From: Bacteroidales bacterium
GTDB taxonomy: Bacteria; Bacteroidota; Bacteroidia; Bacteroidales; JAGOPY01
NCBI GenBank assembly: GCA_017991835.1
Contig: JAGOPY010000003.1
Location: 1 to 64,000 of the forward strand
Direction of reading: 5' to 3'
DNA length: 64,000 nucleotides
Below, piece after piece: positions 9,175 to 19,052 of this stretch (its first letter is position 1; each line of letters begins with the position of its first letter). The notes below the pieces were generated by a model, which was not told where the DNA came from, did not search any database, and was given only the letters and a program-made list of their open reading frames with translations. The position numbers were made by a program, and so were the translations under genes.

Positions 9175-9209
9175 CACGCTCAAATTAAAAAATTAATACC
9201 AGGATAGAT

Positions 9210-9479
9210 ATGTATCTCTCGTCAGAAAAGAAAAAAGAGTTTTTTGCAACTCACGGGAAATCGGAAACGGATACGGGTTCACCGGAAGGCCAGATCGCAA
9301 TGTTCACGCACCGGATCAATTACCTGACCGAGCACCTGAAACAGAACAAGAAAGACAATGTCACCCGTAAATCACTGGTAACGCTTGTTGGTAAACGCCG
9401 CAGCCTGCTCGATTACCTGAAAGATGTGGAAATCGACAGGTACCGGGCCATCGTCAAAAGTCTCGGCATCAGAAAGTAA
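9210..9479 (+). CDS. rpsO: 30S ribosomal protein S15
   Basis: 89 residues, the normal length of S15. Characteristic stretches are DTGSPEGQIAMFTHRINYLT and HLKQNKKDNVTRKSLVTLVG, ending KRRSLLDYL-KD and YRAIVKSLGIRK. It binds 16S rRNA in the central domain early in assembly of the small subunit. It is followed by a terminator hairpin and by pnp, the classical rpsO-pnp order, in which S15 can also control its own translation. A strong Bacteroidota promoter lies 36 bases upstream. Confidence 0.98.
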   Translation: MYLSSEKKKEFFATHGKSETDTGSPEGQIAMFTHRINYLTEHLKQNKKDNVTRKSLVTLVGKRRSLLDYLKDVEIDRYRAIVKSLGIRK

Positions 9480-9503
9480 ATATTATTGTCAATAATATAG
9501 ACC

Positions 9504-9533
9504 AAAAAGGCAATCTCAGCATTGCCTTTTTTT
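9504..9533 (+). terminator. rho-independent terminator after rpsO
   Basis: AAAAAGGCAAT, a 6-base loop, then ATTGCCTTTTT and further T residues: an 11-base perfect stem with a T-tract, placed between rpsO and pnp. Confidence 0.85.
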
Positions 9534-9566
9534 GTATTTATCAATCGGAAAAAAAAGAAGAGAAAA

Positions 9567-11702
9567 ATGTCACAAGCAATCGTTAAAAAATTCAAACTGG
9601 GAGACGGACGTGAGGTCTCCATCGAAACCGGCCGTCTGGCCAAACAAGCTGCAGGTGCTGTTGTCGTAAAAATGGAAGACACCATGCTCCTGGCTACAGT
9701 CCTTGTTGCACCCGAACCTATGGAAAATGCGGATTTTTTCCCGCTCACCGTAGAATACAAAGAGAAATACTCTGCCACAGGAAAATTCCCCGGCGGTTTC
9801 TTCAAAAGAGAAGCCCGTCCATCTGAATATGAAATTCTGATCTCCCGCCTGGTCGACCGCGCGCTCAGGCCCCTGTTCCCCGATAATTTCTACAATGAGA
9901 TCCAGGTGCAGGTCATGCTGATCTCCGGCGATAAGAAGAACCTGCCCGATACCCTCGTTGCACTGGCCGCCTCCAGCGCCATTATGGTTTCCAATATCCC
10001 CTTCCTGGGACCAATCTCGGAAGCCCGCGTTGCCCGCATTAACGGTGAATTTGAGATCAACCCTCCTATCGCACGGATGGAAGAAGCCGACCTCGACCTT
10101 ATCGTCGCTGCTACCATGGATAATGTAGTGATGGTAGAAGGCCAGATGAAAGAAGTCTCGGAAGCCGTCATGCTCAATGCCATTAAATTCGCCCATGAGG
10201 CCATCAAACAACAATGCCAGGCTCAGATCGAACTGGCGGAAATGGTCGAAGCAGCCAGGGAAAAAATGCCGGTGCCCGAACCCGTTGAGGATAAAGAACT
10301 GGAGACAGCTATTCATGAATATGCTTATCCCAAATTCTATGATATCGCCCGCCAGGGGATGAACAACAAACATCAGCGGCATGATGCATTTTCTGCTGTT
10401 AAAGAAGCATTTATCGGAACAATACCCGAAGAGAAACGGGAAGAACTTGAACCGCTGATCAGCCGCTATTTTGAGGAGGAAGAACGGAATGCCGTCAGGA
10501 ATTGCATTCTCGACGACCGGATCAGGCTTGATGGCAGAGGACTGGAAGACATCCGGCCAATCTGGTGCGAGGTAGATTACCTGCCGGCGGCCCACGGCTC
10601 CGCTATATTCACCCGCGGAGAGACCCAGGCCCTGGTGACCGTTACCCTCGGCACAAAACTCGATGAACAAGTGCTTGATGGCGCCGTTGTCGAAGGCAAA
10701 AGCGACTTTATGCTGCATTACAATTTCCCGGGCTTTTCAACCGGTGAAGTAAAGCCTATCCGGGGAACCAGCCGCCGCGAGATCGGACATGGCAACCTGG
10801 CTATGCGAGCCATCAAACCCATGATCCCGGCCGACGACATCAATCCGTATACAGTGCGTATTGTGTCGGATATACTGGAATCCAACGGATCATCATCAAT
10901 GGCTTCGGTTTGCGGCGGAACGCTGGCCCTTATGGATGCCGGTGTAAAAATCCACAAACCGGTCTCCGGAATCGCCATGGGCCTTATCACCGACCCGAAA
11001 AGCGGCAAGTATGCCGTGTTATCGGATATCCTCGGCGATGAAGACCACCTGGGCGATATGGATTTCAAAGTAACGGGTACGGTCGATGGGATCACCGCCT
11101 GCCAGATGGATATCAAGATCGAAGGCCTATCCTATGAAATCATGGAGCAGGCCCTTGAGCAGGCTAAACGCGGCCGCCATCACATCCTTGGCGAGATGCT
11201 GAAAACCATCGACAGCCCAAGGCCCGATTACAAACCCCATGTGCCCAGGATCGAGAAGATGACCATTCCCAAGGAATTTATCGGCGCTGTGATCGGACCC
11301 GGCGGCAAGATCATCCAGGAGATCCAGAAAGACACCGGTTCGACCATCATCATCGAAGAGGTGGGCGATGTCGGGGTCATCGATATTTTCTCCGGTAACA
11401 AAGAATCGATCGAGGCAGCCAAAGAGCGGATCAGGAAAATCGTCGCCATCCCGGAAGTCGGTGAAATCTATAATGGTAAAGTGAAAAGCATTGTCGCTTT
11501 CGGAGCTTTTGTCGAAATCCTCCCGGGAAAAGAAGGTCTGTTGCATATTTCTGAAATTGACTGGAAACGGGTAACCGATATCGACCAGTACATGAAGGTC
11601 GGGCAAATGCTGGAAGTGAAGCTGATTGGCATAGATAACAGCACCGGTAAGCTCAAACTGTCGAGAAAAGCGCTGATCCCGCAACCGCCCCAGAAGCAGT
11701 AA
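9567..11702 (+). CDS. pnp: polyribonucleotide nucleotidyltransferase (PNPase)
   Basis: 711 residues from the ATG at 9567 (MSQAIVKKF). A longer frame reaching into the terminator is unlikely to be translated. Domains in order: RNase PH 1 (about 10-145, including [20 protein letters not shown]), the helical linker, RNase PH 2 (about 320-545, [16 protein letters not shown] and [12 protein letters not shown]), a KH domain ([14 protein letters not shown]) and a C-terminal S1 domain ([25 protein letters not shown]). The enzyme degrades RNA 3' to 5' by phosphorolysis in the cytoplasm and is part of the degradosome in many bacteria. Length and domain order are complete. Confidence 0.98.
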   Translation: MSQAIVKKFKLGDGREVSIETGRLAKQAAGAVVVKMEDTMLLATVLVAPEPMENADFFPLTVEYKEKYSATGKFPGGFFKREARPSEYEILISRLVDRALRPLFPDNFYNEIQVQVMLISGDKKNLPDTLVALAASSAIMVSNIPFLGPISEARVARINGEFEINPPIARMEEADLDLIVAATMDNVVMVEGQMKEVSEAVMLNAIKFAHEAIKQQCQAQIELAEMVEAAREKMPVPEPVEDKELETAIHEYAYPKFYDIARQGMNNKHQRHDAFSAVKEAFIGTIPEEKREELEPLISRYFEEEERNAVRNCILDDRIRLDGRGLEDIRPIWCEVDYLPAAHGSAIFTRGETQALVTVTLGTKLDEQVLDGAVVEGKSDFMLHYNFPGFSTGEVKPIRGTSRREIGHGNLAMRAIKPMIPADDINPYTVRIVSDILESNGSSSMASVCGGTLALMDAGVKIHKPVSGIAMGLITDPKSGKYAVLSDILGDEDHLGDMDFKVTGTVDGITACQMDIKIEGLSYEIMEQALEQAKRGRHHILGEMLKTIDSPRPDYKPHVPRIEKMTIPKEFIGAVIGPGGKIIQEIQKDTGSTIIIEEVGDVGVIDIFSGNKESIEAAKERIRKIVAIPEVGEIYNGKVKSIVAFGAFVEILPGKEGLLHISEIDWKRVTDIDQYMKVGQMLEVKLIGIDNSTGKLKLSRKALIPQPPQKQ

Positions 11703-11744
11703 TTTTTTTGAAACTTAACTGCGCGGGGATCGTACAAATTACGT

Positions 11745-11752
11745 TAGCTTTG
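11745..11752 (+). promoter_or_regulatory. rpoD promoter -7 element
   Basis: TAGCTTTG matches TAnnTTTG 19 bases before the rpoD ATG. No clear -33 TTG is found at the usual spacing. Confidence 0.5.
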
Positions 11753-11771
11753 TACTCCCATAAACCGAACT

Positions 11772-12635
11772 ATGCGCCAGTTAAAAATTACCAAACAAGT
11801 TACCAACCGGGAAACTGCATCACTCGACAAGTATTTGCAGGAGATCGGGAGGGTTGAACTTATTACGGCAGAAGAAGAAGTTGAATTAGCCCGGCGCATT
11901 AAAGCCGGTGATAAAGACGCGCTGGAAAAACTAACCAAGGCCAATCTTCGTTTCGTCGTTTCCGTTTCAAAACAGTATCAGAACCAGGGGCTTAGCCTTC
12001 CTGACCTGATCAATGAAGGAAATCTCGGTCTCATCAAAGCCGCCCAGCGGTTCGATGAGACCCGCGGATTTAAATTCATCTCCTATGCCGTGTGGTGGAT
12101 ACGGCAATCGATCCTGCAGGCATTGGCCGAACAATCCAGGATTGTGAGGCTGCCGCTCAACAAGATCGGATCGATCAACAAGATTAATAAAGCCTATGCC
12201 CGGCTGGAACAGCAGAACGAACGCGAACCCGATTCTGTCGAGATCGCTGAAATGCTGGATATCCCGGAAAGCGAGGTGAAAGAATCGATCCGCAACTCAG
12301 GCCGCCATATCTCCATGGACGCGCCCCTGATCCAGGACGAGGAAAATACGCTGTATGACGTGCTGCGTGGCGACGACACGAACACTCCCGAAAAAGAGCT
12401 GATGGTCGAATCGCTCCGGAAAGAGATAGACAGGGCCATTTCCACGCTGACATCCCGCGAAGCTGACGTGGTCAGGCTCTATTTCGGATTGAATTCCAAA
12501 CACCCGATGACGCTGGAAGAGATCGGTGAAAAGTTTGACCTGACGCGCGAAAGAGTCCGCCAGATAAAGGAAAAAGCGATCCGAAGGCTGAAACATACGT
12601 CACGGAGCAAAATTCTCAAGTCCTATCTGGGATAG
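11772..12635 (+). CDS. rpoD: RNA polymerase primary sigma factor RpoD/SigA
   Basis: 287 residues, the short form found in Bacteroidota, which lacks region 1.1. Region 1.2 reads [20 protein letters not shown]. Regions 2.1-2.4 contain [20 protein letters not shown] and [20 protein letters not shown]. Region 4.2 is [20 protein letters not shown] followed by [10 protein letters not shown]. The protein directs core polymerase to the TTG/TAnnTTTG promoters seen repeatedly in this window. rpe follows 11 bases after the stop, so the two are probably co-transcribed. Confidence 0.97.
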   Translation: MRQLKITKQVTNRETASLDKYLQEIGRVELITAEEEVELARRIKAGDKDALEKLTKANLRFVVSVSKQYQNQGLSLPDLINEGNLGLIKAAQRFDETRGFKFISYAVWWIRQSILQALAEQSRIVRLPLNKIGSINKINKAYARLEQQNEREPDSVEIAEMLDIPESEVKESIRNSGRHISMDAPLIQDEENTLYDVLRGDDTNTPEKELMVESLRKEIDRAISTLTSREADVVRLYFGLNSKHPMTLEEIGEKFDLTRERVRQIKEKAIRRLKHTSRSKILKSYLG

Positions 12636-12646
12636 CATTATTATTT

Positions 12647-13324
12647 ATGATCAACTTTTCTGAAAATACTTTTCCATTGATCGCCCCTTCGATGCTGAGC
12701 GCCGATTTCGGCAACCTGCAACGCGACATCGGGATGGTGAACCAAAGTGAAGCCGACTGGTTCCATATTGATGTGATGGATGGTGTTTTCGTTCCGAATA
12801 TCTCTTTCGGATTCCCTGTCCTCCGCCACATTCAGAAACATGCGCGCAAGCCGCTCGATGTCCACCTGATGATCGTCGATCCCGACCGGTACATCGAGAA
12901 GTTCAGGGACCATGGGGCAGAGGTGATCAGCGTGCACTACGAAGCCTGCACCCATCTGCACCGGACCGTCGGAGCAATAAAAAAACTCGGCGCCCTGGCA
13001 GGGGTTGTGCTCAATCCCCACTCCCCGGTCTCGCTGCTGGAAGAGATCATCCCTGACGTCGACCTGGTCATGCTTATGTCGGTCAATCCCGGATTCGGCG
13101 GACAGAGTTTTATTGAGGGCACCCTCGACAAGATACAGAAGCTTAAGGAGATGATGGCCCTGAAAAATACCACTGCAATTATTGAGGTCGATGGCGGGGT
13201 GACATTAGAAAACGCGCCCCGGCTGGTAAAAGCCGGAGCGCAGGTGATGGTGGCGGGCCAAACCGTCTTTGGATCGCCTGATCCGCAGAAGGTTATCTCC
13301 TCTTTAAAAAAGCTTACCGCCTGA
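12647..13324 (+). CDS. rpe: ribulose-phosphate 3-epimerase
   Basis: 225 residues with the TIM-barrel signatures IAPSMLSADFGNLQRDI, WFHIDVMDGVFVPNISFG, HLMIVDPDRYI, MSVNPGFGGQSFIE and EVDGGVTLENAP, which hold the metal-binding histidines and the catalytic aspartates. It interconverts ribulose 5-phosphate and xylulose 5-phosphate in the pentose phosphate pathway. It lies directly behind rpoD on the same strand. Its stop codon abuts the stop of the convergent gene on the minus strand with no spacer. Confidence 0.97.
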   Translation: MINFSENTFPLIAPSMLSADFGNLQRDIGMVNQSEADWFHIDVMDGVFVPNISFGFPVLRHIQKHARKPLDVHLMIVDPDRYIEKFRDHGAEVISVHYEACTHLHRTVGAIKKLGALAGVVLNPHSPVSLLEEIIPDVDLVMLMSVNPGFGGQSFIEGTLDKIQKLKEMMALKNTTAIIEVDGGVTLENAPRLVKAGAQVMVAGQTVFGSPDPQKVISSLKKLTA

Positions 13325-14776
13325 TCAGCTTACTTTGTGTATGGAGACATAACATTTATCCGGACCCTGGATCAGGTTCAACGGATTCAATGCATTATGA
13401 TAAACCCAGATTGAAATGATTTGTCCGGGCATTAGATATACCACATCAGAAACGTTCGGTGCATTATTCCATTCCAGCGGAACAGGTTCTCCCATATTGC
13501 CGAATGTAGCGATCGCCAGGTTATTCCCAATTGCATAGGGCCCAGTTGCACCAGGCACCGGACCGGTGTAGATTGCAATGGATATATAGGATCCCGGCAT
13601 AACCTGCGCCATATACACTGCGAATTCGCATCGCGCATTCACCTGGTAGTAGCCTTCTGTTAGCGCTGTAAAATATGCCATTTCCGGTGGAACGGCCATA
13701 TTTGCGGCAGGTGCAACGGTGAATTCGTTTTGCTCATCATAACCCGCAATCAATGGCGCATCGTTTGTAAAGTTGACCGGAGTCCAGATATTTGAGGGAA
13801 TAACCTGGGCAAACCCGTTCGGATCCAGCTGGTAAGCCCGTACCCTGCTTTGGTTCGGAAAATCAATAATACCGCCCGGATAAGAACGGATCATCGTTGA
13901 ATTATCGCCTTGCGCTGTAGGTAACAACGTCGACCCGAAAGTTAATTTAAATGTGCCATCACCACCAAAGATCCCCAGGCTGTAATCATTAAATGGAGGA
14001 TTCATACCGGCAGAAATGCGGAAAAGCTGTGACGCATTGAGTGCGGCAGCCCCTGCGGTGATGGTCTCAATCGTTAACAGGTGCGGAAATATTCCCGGAG
14101 CGCTCATATCAGTCAAATAAAGCCTGGCCGTTGGATTTGGAATCCCCGGAAATGCGAATGAAAGCGACATGGGTTGCGGACCGGAGGAAAATTCCGGATT
14201 TCCTACCGGGACGTTAGGTGCCAGAATCCATGGATCATTCCATGTAAAGTCAAGGTTAATCCAGCTGGTCCCATTATAGCCCAGGAAATTGGTCCCATCC
14301 CACTTAATCGCTCCGGCATTGGAATTGGCCGTGTTACCGATCCTTACGGCACCGTTCACATCCAGCTTTTCCAGAGGGCTGTTCGTACCTATGCCTACAT
14401 TGCCCCCTTGCTGGATGTAGATACAATTTGCAGCAGAATTCTGCTCAATGACCATAACATCCAGACTTAACGCATGATCACGGATTTTAAAACCACCCAG
14501 GTTGGTGGCTTTAAACTTCCAGTCGGCTCCTGAAAGCGCATCTTTCATCTGGTATGTCGCCCCGCCGTTCCCTCCGAGGTTATAAACCCGGATGGTCGGT
14601 TCTGTCATGCTTTTGGCAACATCCAGCAGAGTTCCCGGCGCGTTGGTGACAATACCCACATTTCCTGCATTGGTATTGTAAATATGCGTGCCGTTAAACG
14701 CCCACTGACTATTTACATTTACGGTAAAAAACAGAAAGCAGATGCTCCCGAAAATAAAGGCGATGAACTGTTTCAT
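13325..14776 (-). CDS. secreted GNVGIGT-type surface protein with C1q-like C-terminus
   Basis: 483 residues with a signal peptide (residues 1-23, ending FFTVNVNSQ). The N-terminal part has the GGNVGIGTNSPLEKLDVNGA segment common in secreted proteins of Bacteroidota, which resemble phage tail-fibre repeats. The last 140 residues (FTVAPAANMAVPPEMAYFTA followed by LTEGYYQVNARCEF) resemble the C1q/TNF jelly-roll fold, but this is a weak pattern match. No type IX or lipoprotein signal is seen. It has its own well-formed promoter at 14818-14848 and is not in an operon. Probable surface or extracellular protein of unknown ligand. Confidence 0.75.
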   Translation of the reverse strand: MKQFIAFIFGSICFLFFTVNVNSQWAFNGTHIYNTNAGNVGIVTNAPGTLLDVAKSMTEPTIRVYNLGGNGGATYQMKDALSGADWKFKATNLGGFKIRDHALSLDVMVIEQNSAANCIYIQQGGNVGIGTNSPLEKLDVNGAVRIGNTANSNAGAIKWDGTNFLGYNGTSWINLDFTWNDPWILAPNVPVGNPEFSSGPQPMSLSFAFPGIPNPTARLYLTDMSAPGIFPHLLTIETITAGAAALNASQLFRISAGMNPPFNDYSLGIFGGDGTFKLTFGSTLLPTAQGDNSTMIRSYPGGIIDFPNQSRVRAYQLDPNGFAQVIPSNIWTPVNFTNDAPLIAGYDEQNEFTVAPAANMAVPPEMAYFTALTEGYYQVNARCEFAVYMAQVMPGSYISIAIYTGPVPGATGPYAIGNNLAIATFGNMGEPVPLEWNNAPNVSDVVYLMPGQIISIWVYHNALNPLNLIQGPDKCYVSIHKVS

Positions 14777-14817
14777 GGTGAGTTTTTTTTAATTGATAAT
14801 GAAGACTATGACCCAAA

Positions 14818-14848
14818 CAAATATACGAAAAAGAAATAGATATGTCAA
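14818..14848 (-). promoter_or_regulatory. promoter for the secreted C1q-like protein gene
   Basis: On the minus strand TATATTTG (plus-strand CAAATATA, 14818-14825) lies 20 bases after TTG (plus-strand CAA, 14846-14848), a full match to the Bacteroidota promoter, 42 bases before the start codon. Confidence 0.75.
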
Positions 14849-14926
14849 GGAATTCACCATTTATTTTCAATATTCATTGCATCAGGAAAATATTAACTTT
14901 ACAGCATTAAAACAACATGCAAAACA

Positions 14927-16384
14927 ATGAGTGACATCTATCATTTGAAGCCCGAAAGGCTATGGTATTTTTTCGGCGAGGTATTAAAGATTCCCCGCCC
15001 TTCAAAAAAAGAAGAGAAGATCATCCAGTACCTGATCGATTTTGGTCAGAATCACCAACTGGAAACGATCAAAGATGAAGTTGGCAATGTCGTCATACGC
15101 AAGCCGGGTTCACACGGGCATGAAAATGCACCCTGGGTATGCCTTCAGGGGCATGTCGATATGGTGTGTGAAAAAGATGCCGACATCATCCACGATTTCG
15201 ACAAAGATCCGATCCAGGCCTATGTGGAAGATGGGTGGCTGAAAGCGCGGGGCACTACCCTCGGCGCTGATAATGGAATAGCTGTGGCCACCATGCTGGC
15301 CCTGCTTGAAGCAAAAGACATCGCACACGGCCCGCTGGAATGCCTTTTCACCATCGACGAAGAAACCGGGCTGACCGGCGCGTTCGGCCTGGACGAAAAC
15401 CTCCTGAAAAGCCGTATCCTGCTGAACCTCGACTCGGAGGACGATGGAGAATTCTTCATCGGTTGTGCCGGAGGAAAAGATACCGTCATCGAAATGAATT
15501 TGATAAAAGAAGATATTCCTGCCGGATACCAGACCATGAGGATGAAAATATTCGGTTTGCAGGGCGGACATTCGGGCGACGATATCCATCGCAACAGGGG
15601 CAATGCCAATAAAATCCTCAACCGTTTCCTCTGGGAATCGGCTCAAAAGTTCGGAATCAGGCTCTGTTCCTTCGACGGTGGAAATCTCCGCAATGCTATA
15701 GCCCGCGAAGCCATCGGAATCTTCCTGGTGCCGGCCGGCAAAACAAACCAGGTGGCAGAATTCGCTGCCGGCTACCTGGAACAGGTCCGGTTCGAATTCA
15801 GGGTATCAGAACCCGATCTGAACCTGGAGATCGAAGAATTCGAGACACCCGGGTTCGTCATGGCAAAATCGACTCAGGAATATCTTCTGAATGCTCTCTA
15901 TGCTTGTCCGCATGGCGTAATTGCCTGGTCGCAGGACATCCCGAACTTTGTGGAAACCTCCACCAACCTAGCCTCTGTAAAAATGCAGAACGGCAAAATC
16001 AGGATCGCTACCAGCCAGCGGAGTTCCATCGAATCAGCCAAAGAAGATATCTGCAACATGGTCGCTTCGGTGTTTAAGCTGACCGGCGCCTCCATCAGCC
16101 AGTCCGACGGGTATCCCGGCTGGGCGCCTAATCCGAATTCCAAAGTTCTGGAACTTTGTGTAAGTACCTACGAAGAAATGTTCGGGCAGAAACCTGTGGT
16201 CAGGGCTATCCATGCCGGCCTGGAATGCGGCCTCATCGGCGACAAATACCCCGGGATGGATATGATCAGTTACGGACCGACAATGCGTGGCGTCCACTCC
16301 CCTACCGAACGACTGGAAATAAGCACTGTTGATAAATTCTGGGTATTCTCGCTGGAGCTGCTCAAAAAGCTGGCCCACGTTTAG
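14927..16384 (+). CDS. pepD: aminoacyl-histidine dipeptidase (M20 family)
   Basis: 485 residues, the normal length for PepD. Metal-binding and catalytic stretches are visible in order: LQGHVDMVCEKD, LGADNGIAVATMLA, DEETGLTGAFG, NLDSEDDGEFFIGCAGG (metal ligand region), the lid-domain LQGGHSGDDIHRNRGNANKI, and HAGLECGLIGDKYPGMDMIS with GPTMRGVHSPTERL at the end. It is a cytoplasmic di-zinc peptidase cutting Xaa-His and other dipeptides. Its 3' end overlaps by 4 bases that of the convergent minus-strand gene. Confidence 0.95.
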   Translation: MSDIYHLKPERLWYFFGEVLKIPRPSKKEEKIIQYLIDFGQNHQLETIKDEVGNVVIRKPGSHGHENAPWVCLQGHVDMVCEKDADIIHDFDKDPIQAYVEDGWLKARGTTLGADNGIAVATMLALLEAKDIAHGPLECLFTIDEETGLTGAFGLDENLLKSRILLNLDSEDDGEFFIGCAGGKDTVIEMNLIKEDIPAGYQTMRMKIFGLQGGHSGDDIHRNRGNANKILNRFLWESAQKFGIRLCSFDGGNLRNAIAREAIGIFLVPAGKTNQVAEFAAGYLEQVRFEFRVSEPDLNLEIEEFETPGFVMAKSTQEYLLNALYACPHGVIAWSQDIPNFVETSTNLASVKMQNGKIRIATSQRSSIESAKEDICNMVASVFKLTGASISQSDGYPGWAPNPNSKVLELCVSTYEEMFGQKPVVRAIHAGLECGLIGDKYPGMDMISYGPTMRGVHSPTERLEISTVDKFWVFSLELLKKLAHV

Positions 16385-16947
16385 AGACCTGCGCCGAATC
16401 CGATCCGGATGATAGGATTGCTGTACGGCGAATAAATCGTCTCATTGATATTGAAAAGGATCATCAGGTTCACGTAGATCTTTTCACCGATCCACTGCCT
16501 GTACCCCCCGCCCAGGTAAATATCATGTGCCCAGGGCGGCTGGTCTTCCATTCCCTGTATAGGAGGTATAAAATAATCATAGAAGTCCGGAATATAAAGC
16601 GGAGCATATTCCACATGAGCGTAAAGATCCCGCCAGATGTAATAACCTCCGAAAATGCTGCCCCCATAATAACTTAGTGATATAGCCGGGGCATAACGCT
16701 TATCCCTGTAATATAAATAGGTCACCCCGATACCGGCATACAGATGGTCGGTGATATCATAGCTGATCCGGGGCTCGATATTCAACACTGTCACCCTTCC
16801 AAACTGGGCGCCCAGGTTCCCCCCGACATCCACACGCTCCCAGAAATCACTCCTGGCTCGCCGCCCGGGCATTCGCACCGTATCCTGCGAAATCATGTCA
16901 GGGACAAGACAAAGGATCAAAAATACAGTCAGCCAGATCGTTTTCAT
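16381..16947 (-). CDS. predicted outer membrane beta-barrel protein
   Basis: 188 residues from the ATG at 16947, five codons after an alternative GTG-free upstream start; the later start puts the signal peptide (WLTVFLILCLVPDMISQD) at the N-terminus. The mature protein alternates aromatic and polar residues (HLYAGIGVTYLYYRDKRY, YGGSIFGGYYIWRDLYAHVE) and ends IRIGFGAGL, as small barrels of eight strands do. Family not recognised. It is convergent with pepD, overlapping it by 4 bases. Confidence 0.7.
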   Translation of the reverse strand: MKTIWLTVFLILCLVPDMISQDTVRMPGRRARSDFWERVDVGGNLGAQFGRVTVLNIEPRISYDITDHLYAGIGVTYLYYRDKRYAPAISLSYYGGSIFGGYYIWRDLYAHVEYAPLYIPDFYDYFIPPIQGMEDQPPWAHDIYLGGGYRQWIGEKIYVNLMILFNINETIYSPYSNPIIRIGFGAGL

Positions 16948-17067
16948 CCTATTGTAGACCATTACCGGATCGTTTGATTTGAAACGGTAAATTTACCAAT
17001 ATATTTTTCCGGCGATCACGATTGCACAATAAAGCCGGCCTTATTCCGTATATTGATGGAGAATCGC

Positions 17068-17075
17068 TAATTTTG
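17068..17075 (+). promoter_or_regulatory. promoter -7 element
   Basis: TAATTTTG matches TAnnTTTG, 17 bases before the lipoprotein gene at 17092. No -33 at normal spacing. Confidence 0.45.
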
Positions 17076-17091
17076 CCCGAAATTTCAATTA

Positions 17092-18570
17092 ATGGACACT
17101 AAAAGAATCCCCACCGCTTTCCTGTTACTGGTCACGGGCACTCTTTTTATGATGTCCATTATGGTTTCCTGCGAAAAAGATCCGATCGACCATTCTCCTA
17201 AAGTAATGCTGGAATTTTCGCAGGATACGGTTTTCTTCGACACGGTATTTACCAGCCTTGGTTCGGTAACCCTTCCATTGATTGTTCATAACCGGGGAGA
17301 TAACAGGATCAGCATCTCTTCAATACGCCTGGCTGGTGGAGGCTCCTCTTTTTACCGGATGAATGTTGACGGCGACCCGGTTTTTGAAGCCAAAGATGTT
17401 GAAATTGCCGCCAACGACAGTCTCTATATATTTTGCCGCGTGACGGTAGATCCGACCGATACCCGGAATCCCTATGTCGTTTCCGACTCGATCATTTTCG
17501 AAACGAATGGTAACATACAGGATGTCAACCTGGTAGCCTGGGGGCAAAATGTCCACTACATCCTGGCCGACTCCTACATCCCGGGGTTCCCGAAATACAA
17601 AATAATAGCCCACGAAGGAGAAACCACAGTATGGACAGCCGACAGGCCTTATGTCATCTACGGTTTTGCCGTAGTCGATTCAACCGGCAGGCTCGAAATT
17701 CAAAGAGGGGCTAAAATCCATTTCCACAATAACTCGGGATTGTGGATCTATAAAGGTGGAACGCTTAAAGTAAAAGGTTCGCCCGATGCCCCGGTCATTT
17801 TCCAGGGCGACAGGCTCGAGGAGTTTTATAAAAATTTACCCGGACAATGGGACCGGATATGGATCAACGAAGGCAGCGTAAACAATGAGATAGATTATGC
17901 CATTATCCGGAATGGTTTTATCGGATTGCAGCTCGAGACTCTTCAGGAGCAAATGGGCAATCAGTTAATCCTCTCCAATACCCGTATTGAAAACATGACC
18001 GGGTATGGTCTTCTGACCCGCTTTTATAATCTGACCGCGTTTAACAATGTGGTGACGGAATGCGGGCAATATCTCGCTGCTTTTACCTGGGGAGGTTACT
18101 ACGATATCCGCCACTGTACCTTTGCAAATTACTGGTCGACCTCTGTCAGGGTAACCCCGTCCATTGTCCTTAACAATTTTGCGGTGGATCAGGATGATGT
18201 CGTGTATCCTTTTGAATTCCAGGGTTATTTTGGAAATAATGTTTTTGACGGAAGGAATGAAGATGAACTGCTGATCCAGGGAGATGCCGGCGCACCGTTC
18301 AATTACCGCCTGGATCACTGTCTCCTCAAAACCGTTCAGGATATCTCCAATCCTGAACACTTCACCAATTGCCTGGTTAACCAGGATTCGCTTTACCTCG
18401 ATCTGTTCAATGGGAATTACCAGCCCGACACTTTATCACCATTGGTCGATCGCGGAAACCCCGCCGTTCTTACCGAATCTTTTTTTGATCTCAGCAGGGA
18501 TATTATTGAGGGTAACAGGGAAAAAAGCCTGCCCGATATCGGCGCTTACGAGTTTATTAAGCCGGAATAA
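17092..18570 (+). CDS. lipoprotein with right-handed beta-helix domain
   Basis: 492 residues. The signal peptide ends in a lipobox-like MSIMVSC followed by EKD, so the protein should be lipid-anchored. An N-terminal beta-sandwich-like region (about 40-150, with FDTVFTSLGSVTLPLIVHNR) precedes a segment of short, turn-rich repeats (about 190-430, with IHFHNNSGLWIYKGGTLKVK and IRNGFIGLQLETL) typical of parallel beta-helix proteins. It ends SLPDIGAYEF, a stretch shared with many secreted beta-helix proteins of the phylum. Role unknown; possibly polysaccharide binding or surface structure. A short tandem repeat array follows immediately after the stop. Confidence 0.8.
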   Translation: MDTKRIPTAFLLLVTGTLFMMSIMVSCEKDPIDHSPKVMLEFSQDTVFFDTVFTSLGSVTLPLIVHNRGDNRISISSIRLAGGGSSFYRMNVDGDPVFEAKDVEIAANDSLYIFCRVTVDPTDTRNPYVVSDSIIFETNGNIQDVNLVAWGQNVHYILADSYIPGFPKYKIIAHEGETTVWTADRPYVIYGFAVVDSTGRLEIQRGAKIHFHNNSGLWIYKGGTLKVKGSPDAPVIFQGDRLEEFYKNLPGQWDRIWINEGSVNNEIDYAIIRNGFIGLQLETLQEQMGNQLILSNTRIENMTGYGLLTRFYNLTAFNNVVTECGQYLAAFTWGGYYDIRHCTFANYWSTSVRVTPSIVLNNFAVDQDDVVYPFEFQGYFGNNVFDGRNEDELLIQGDAGAPFNYRLDHCLLKTVQDISNPEHFTNCLVNQDSLYLDLFNGNYQPDTLSPLVDRGNPAVLTESFFDLSRDIIEGNREKSLPDIGAYEFIKPE

Positions 18571-18572
18571 GG

Positions 18573-18620
18573 GTTCCAGGTTCCAGGTTCCAGGTTCCAG
18601 GTTTCAGGTTCCAGGTTCCT
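18573..18620. repeat. TTCCAGG tandem array
   Basis: About seven copies of the 7-base unit GTTCCAG, one with TTTCAGG, starting 3 bases after the stop codon of the beta-helix lipoprotein gene. Confidence 0.9.
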
Positions 18621-18654
18621 GAATCTTGCGGATTCCCGGAAACTTTTTAACCTT

Positions 18655-18855
18655 TTACTTCTTCGGGCGTTTGACCAGCAAGAGCATGATCACACCGAAA
18701 ACCAGCATGGTGGCCCCGATCCAGAGGTTGATGTTGACGTGTAGCGACCGGTTGTACATTTCAGCATTCGATGCAGTAACAAATCCGTAAACGGTCAGCA
18801 AAAGGCCAATAATGGAAAACATCAGGCCGATTGGAAGTTTTATATCAAGTCCCAT
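18655..18855 (-). CDS. small two-helix membrane protein
   Basis: 66 residues with two hydrophobic helices (about 9-28 and 43-60), separated by a short loop YNRSLHVNINLW and closed by a basic tail KRPKK. Small proteins of this form often stand beside sodium:solute symporters in Bacteroidota, and here the symporter gene lies upstream on the same strand. The 197 bases between them are filled by a repeat array, so co-transcription is possible but uncertain. Function unknown. Confidence 0.6.
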   Translation of the reverse strand: MGLDIKLPIGLMFSIIGLLLTVYGFVTASNAEMYNRSLHVNINLWIGATMLVFGVIMLLLVKRPKK

Positions 18856-18870
18856 GACAATAGAGTATTA

Positions 18871-19048
18871 GTTCAAAGTTCAAAGTTCAAAGTTCAAAGT
18901 TCAAAGTTCAAAGTAAAAATTTCACAAGTTCACAATTTCACAATATCATAAGATCACAATATCATAAGATCACAATATCATAATTTCAAAAGCTCATAAT
19001 ATCAATATATCACAAAATCAAAATATCACAAAATCAAAATATCAAAAT
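18871..19048. repeat. TTCAAAG array followed by degenerate ATATCACAA repeats
   Basis: Six copies of the 7-base unit GTTCAAA (18871-18914) pass into a longer, degenerate tract built from TTCACAA, ATATCATAAGATCACA and AAATCA units (to about 19048). It fills the gap between the small membrane protein gene and the symporter gene. Confidence 0.9.
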
Positions 19049-19052
19049 CTCT

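Noticed and set aside
9570..10718. Long minus-strand open frame inside pnp
   Set aside because: It lies fully in a complete, conserved gene and its translation has no domain; a codon-bias shadow. The same holds for the long antisense frames in the glycogen synthase-phosphorylase and debranching genes.
18871..19048. CRISPR-like repeat tract
   Set aside because: Units are 7-16 bases without unique spacers, so it is a simple tandem array.
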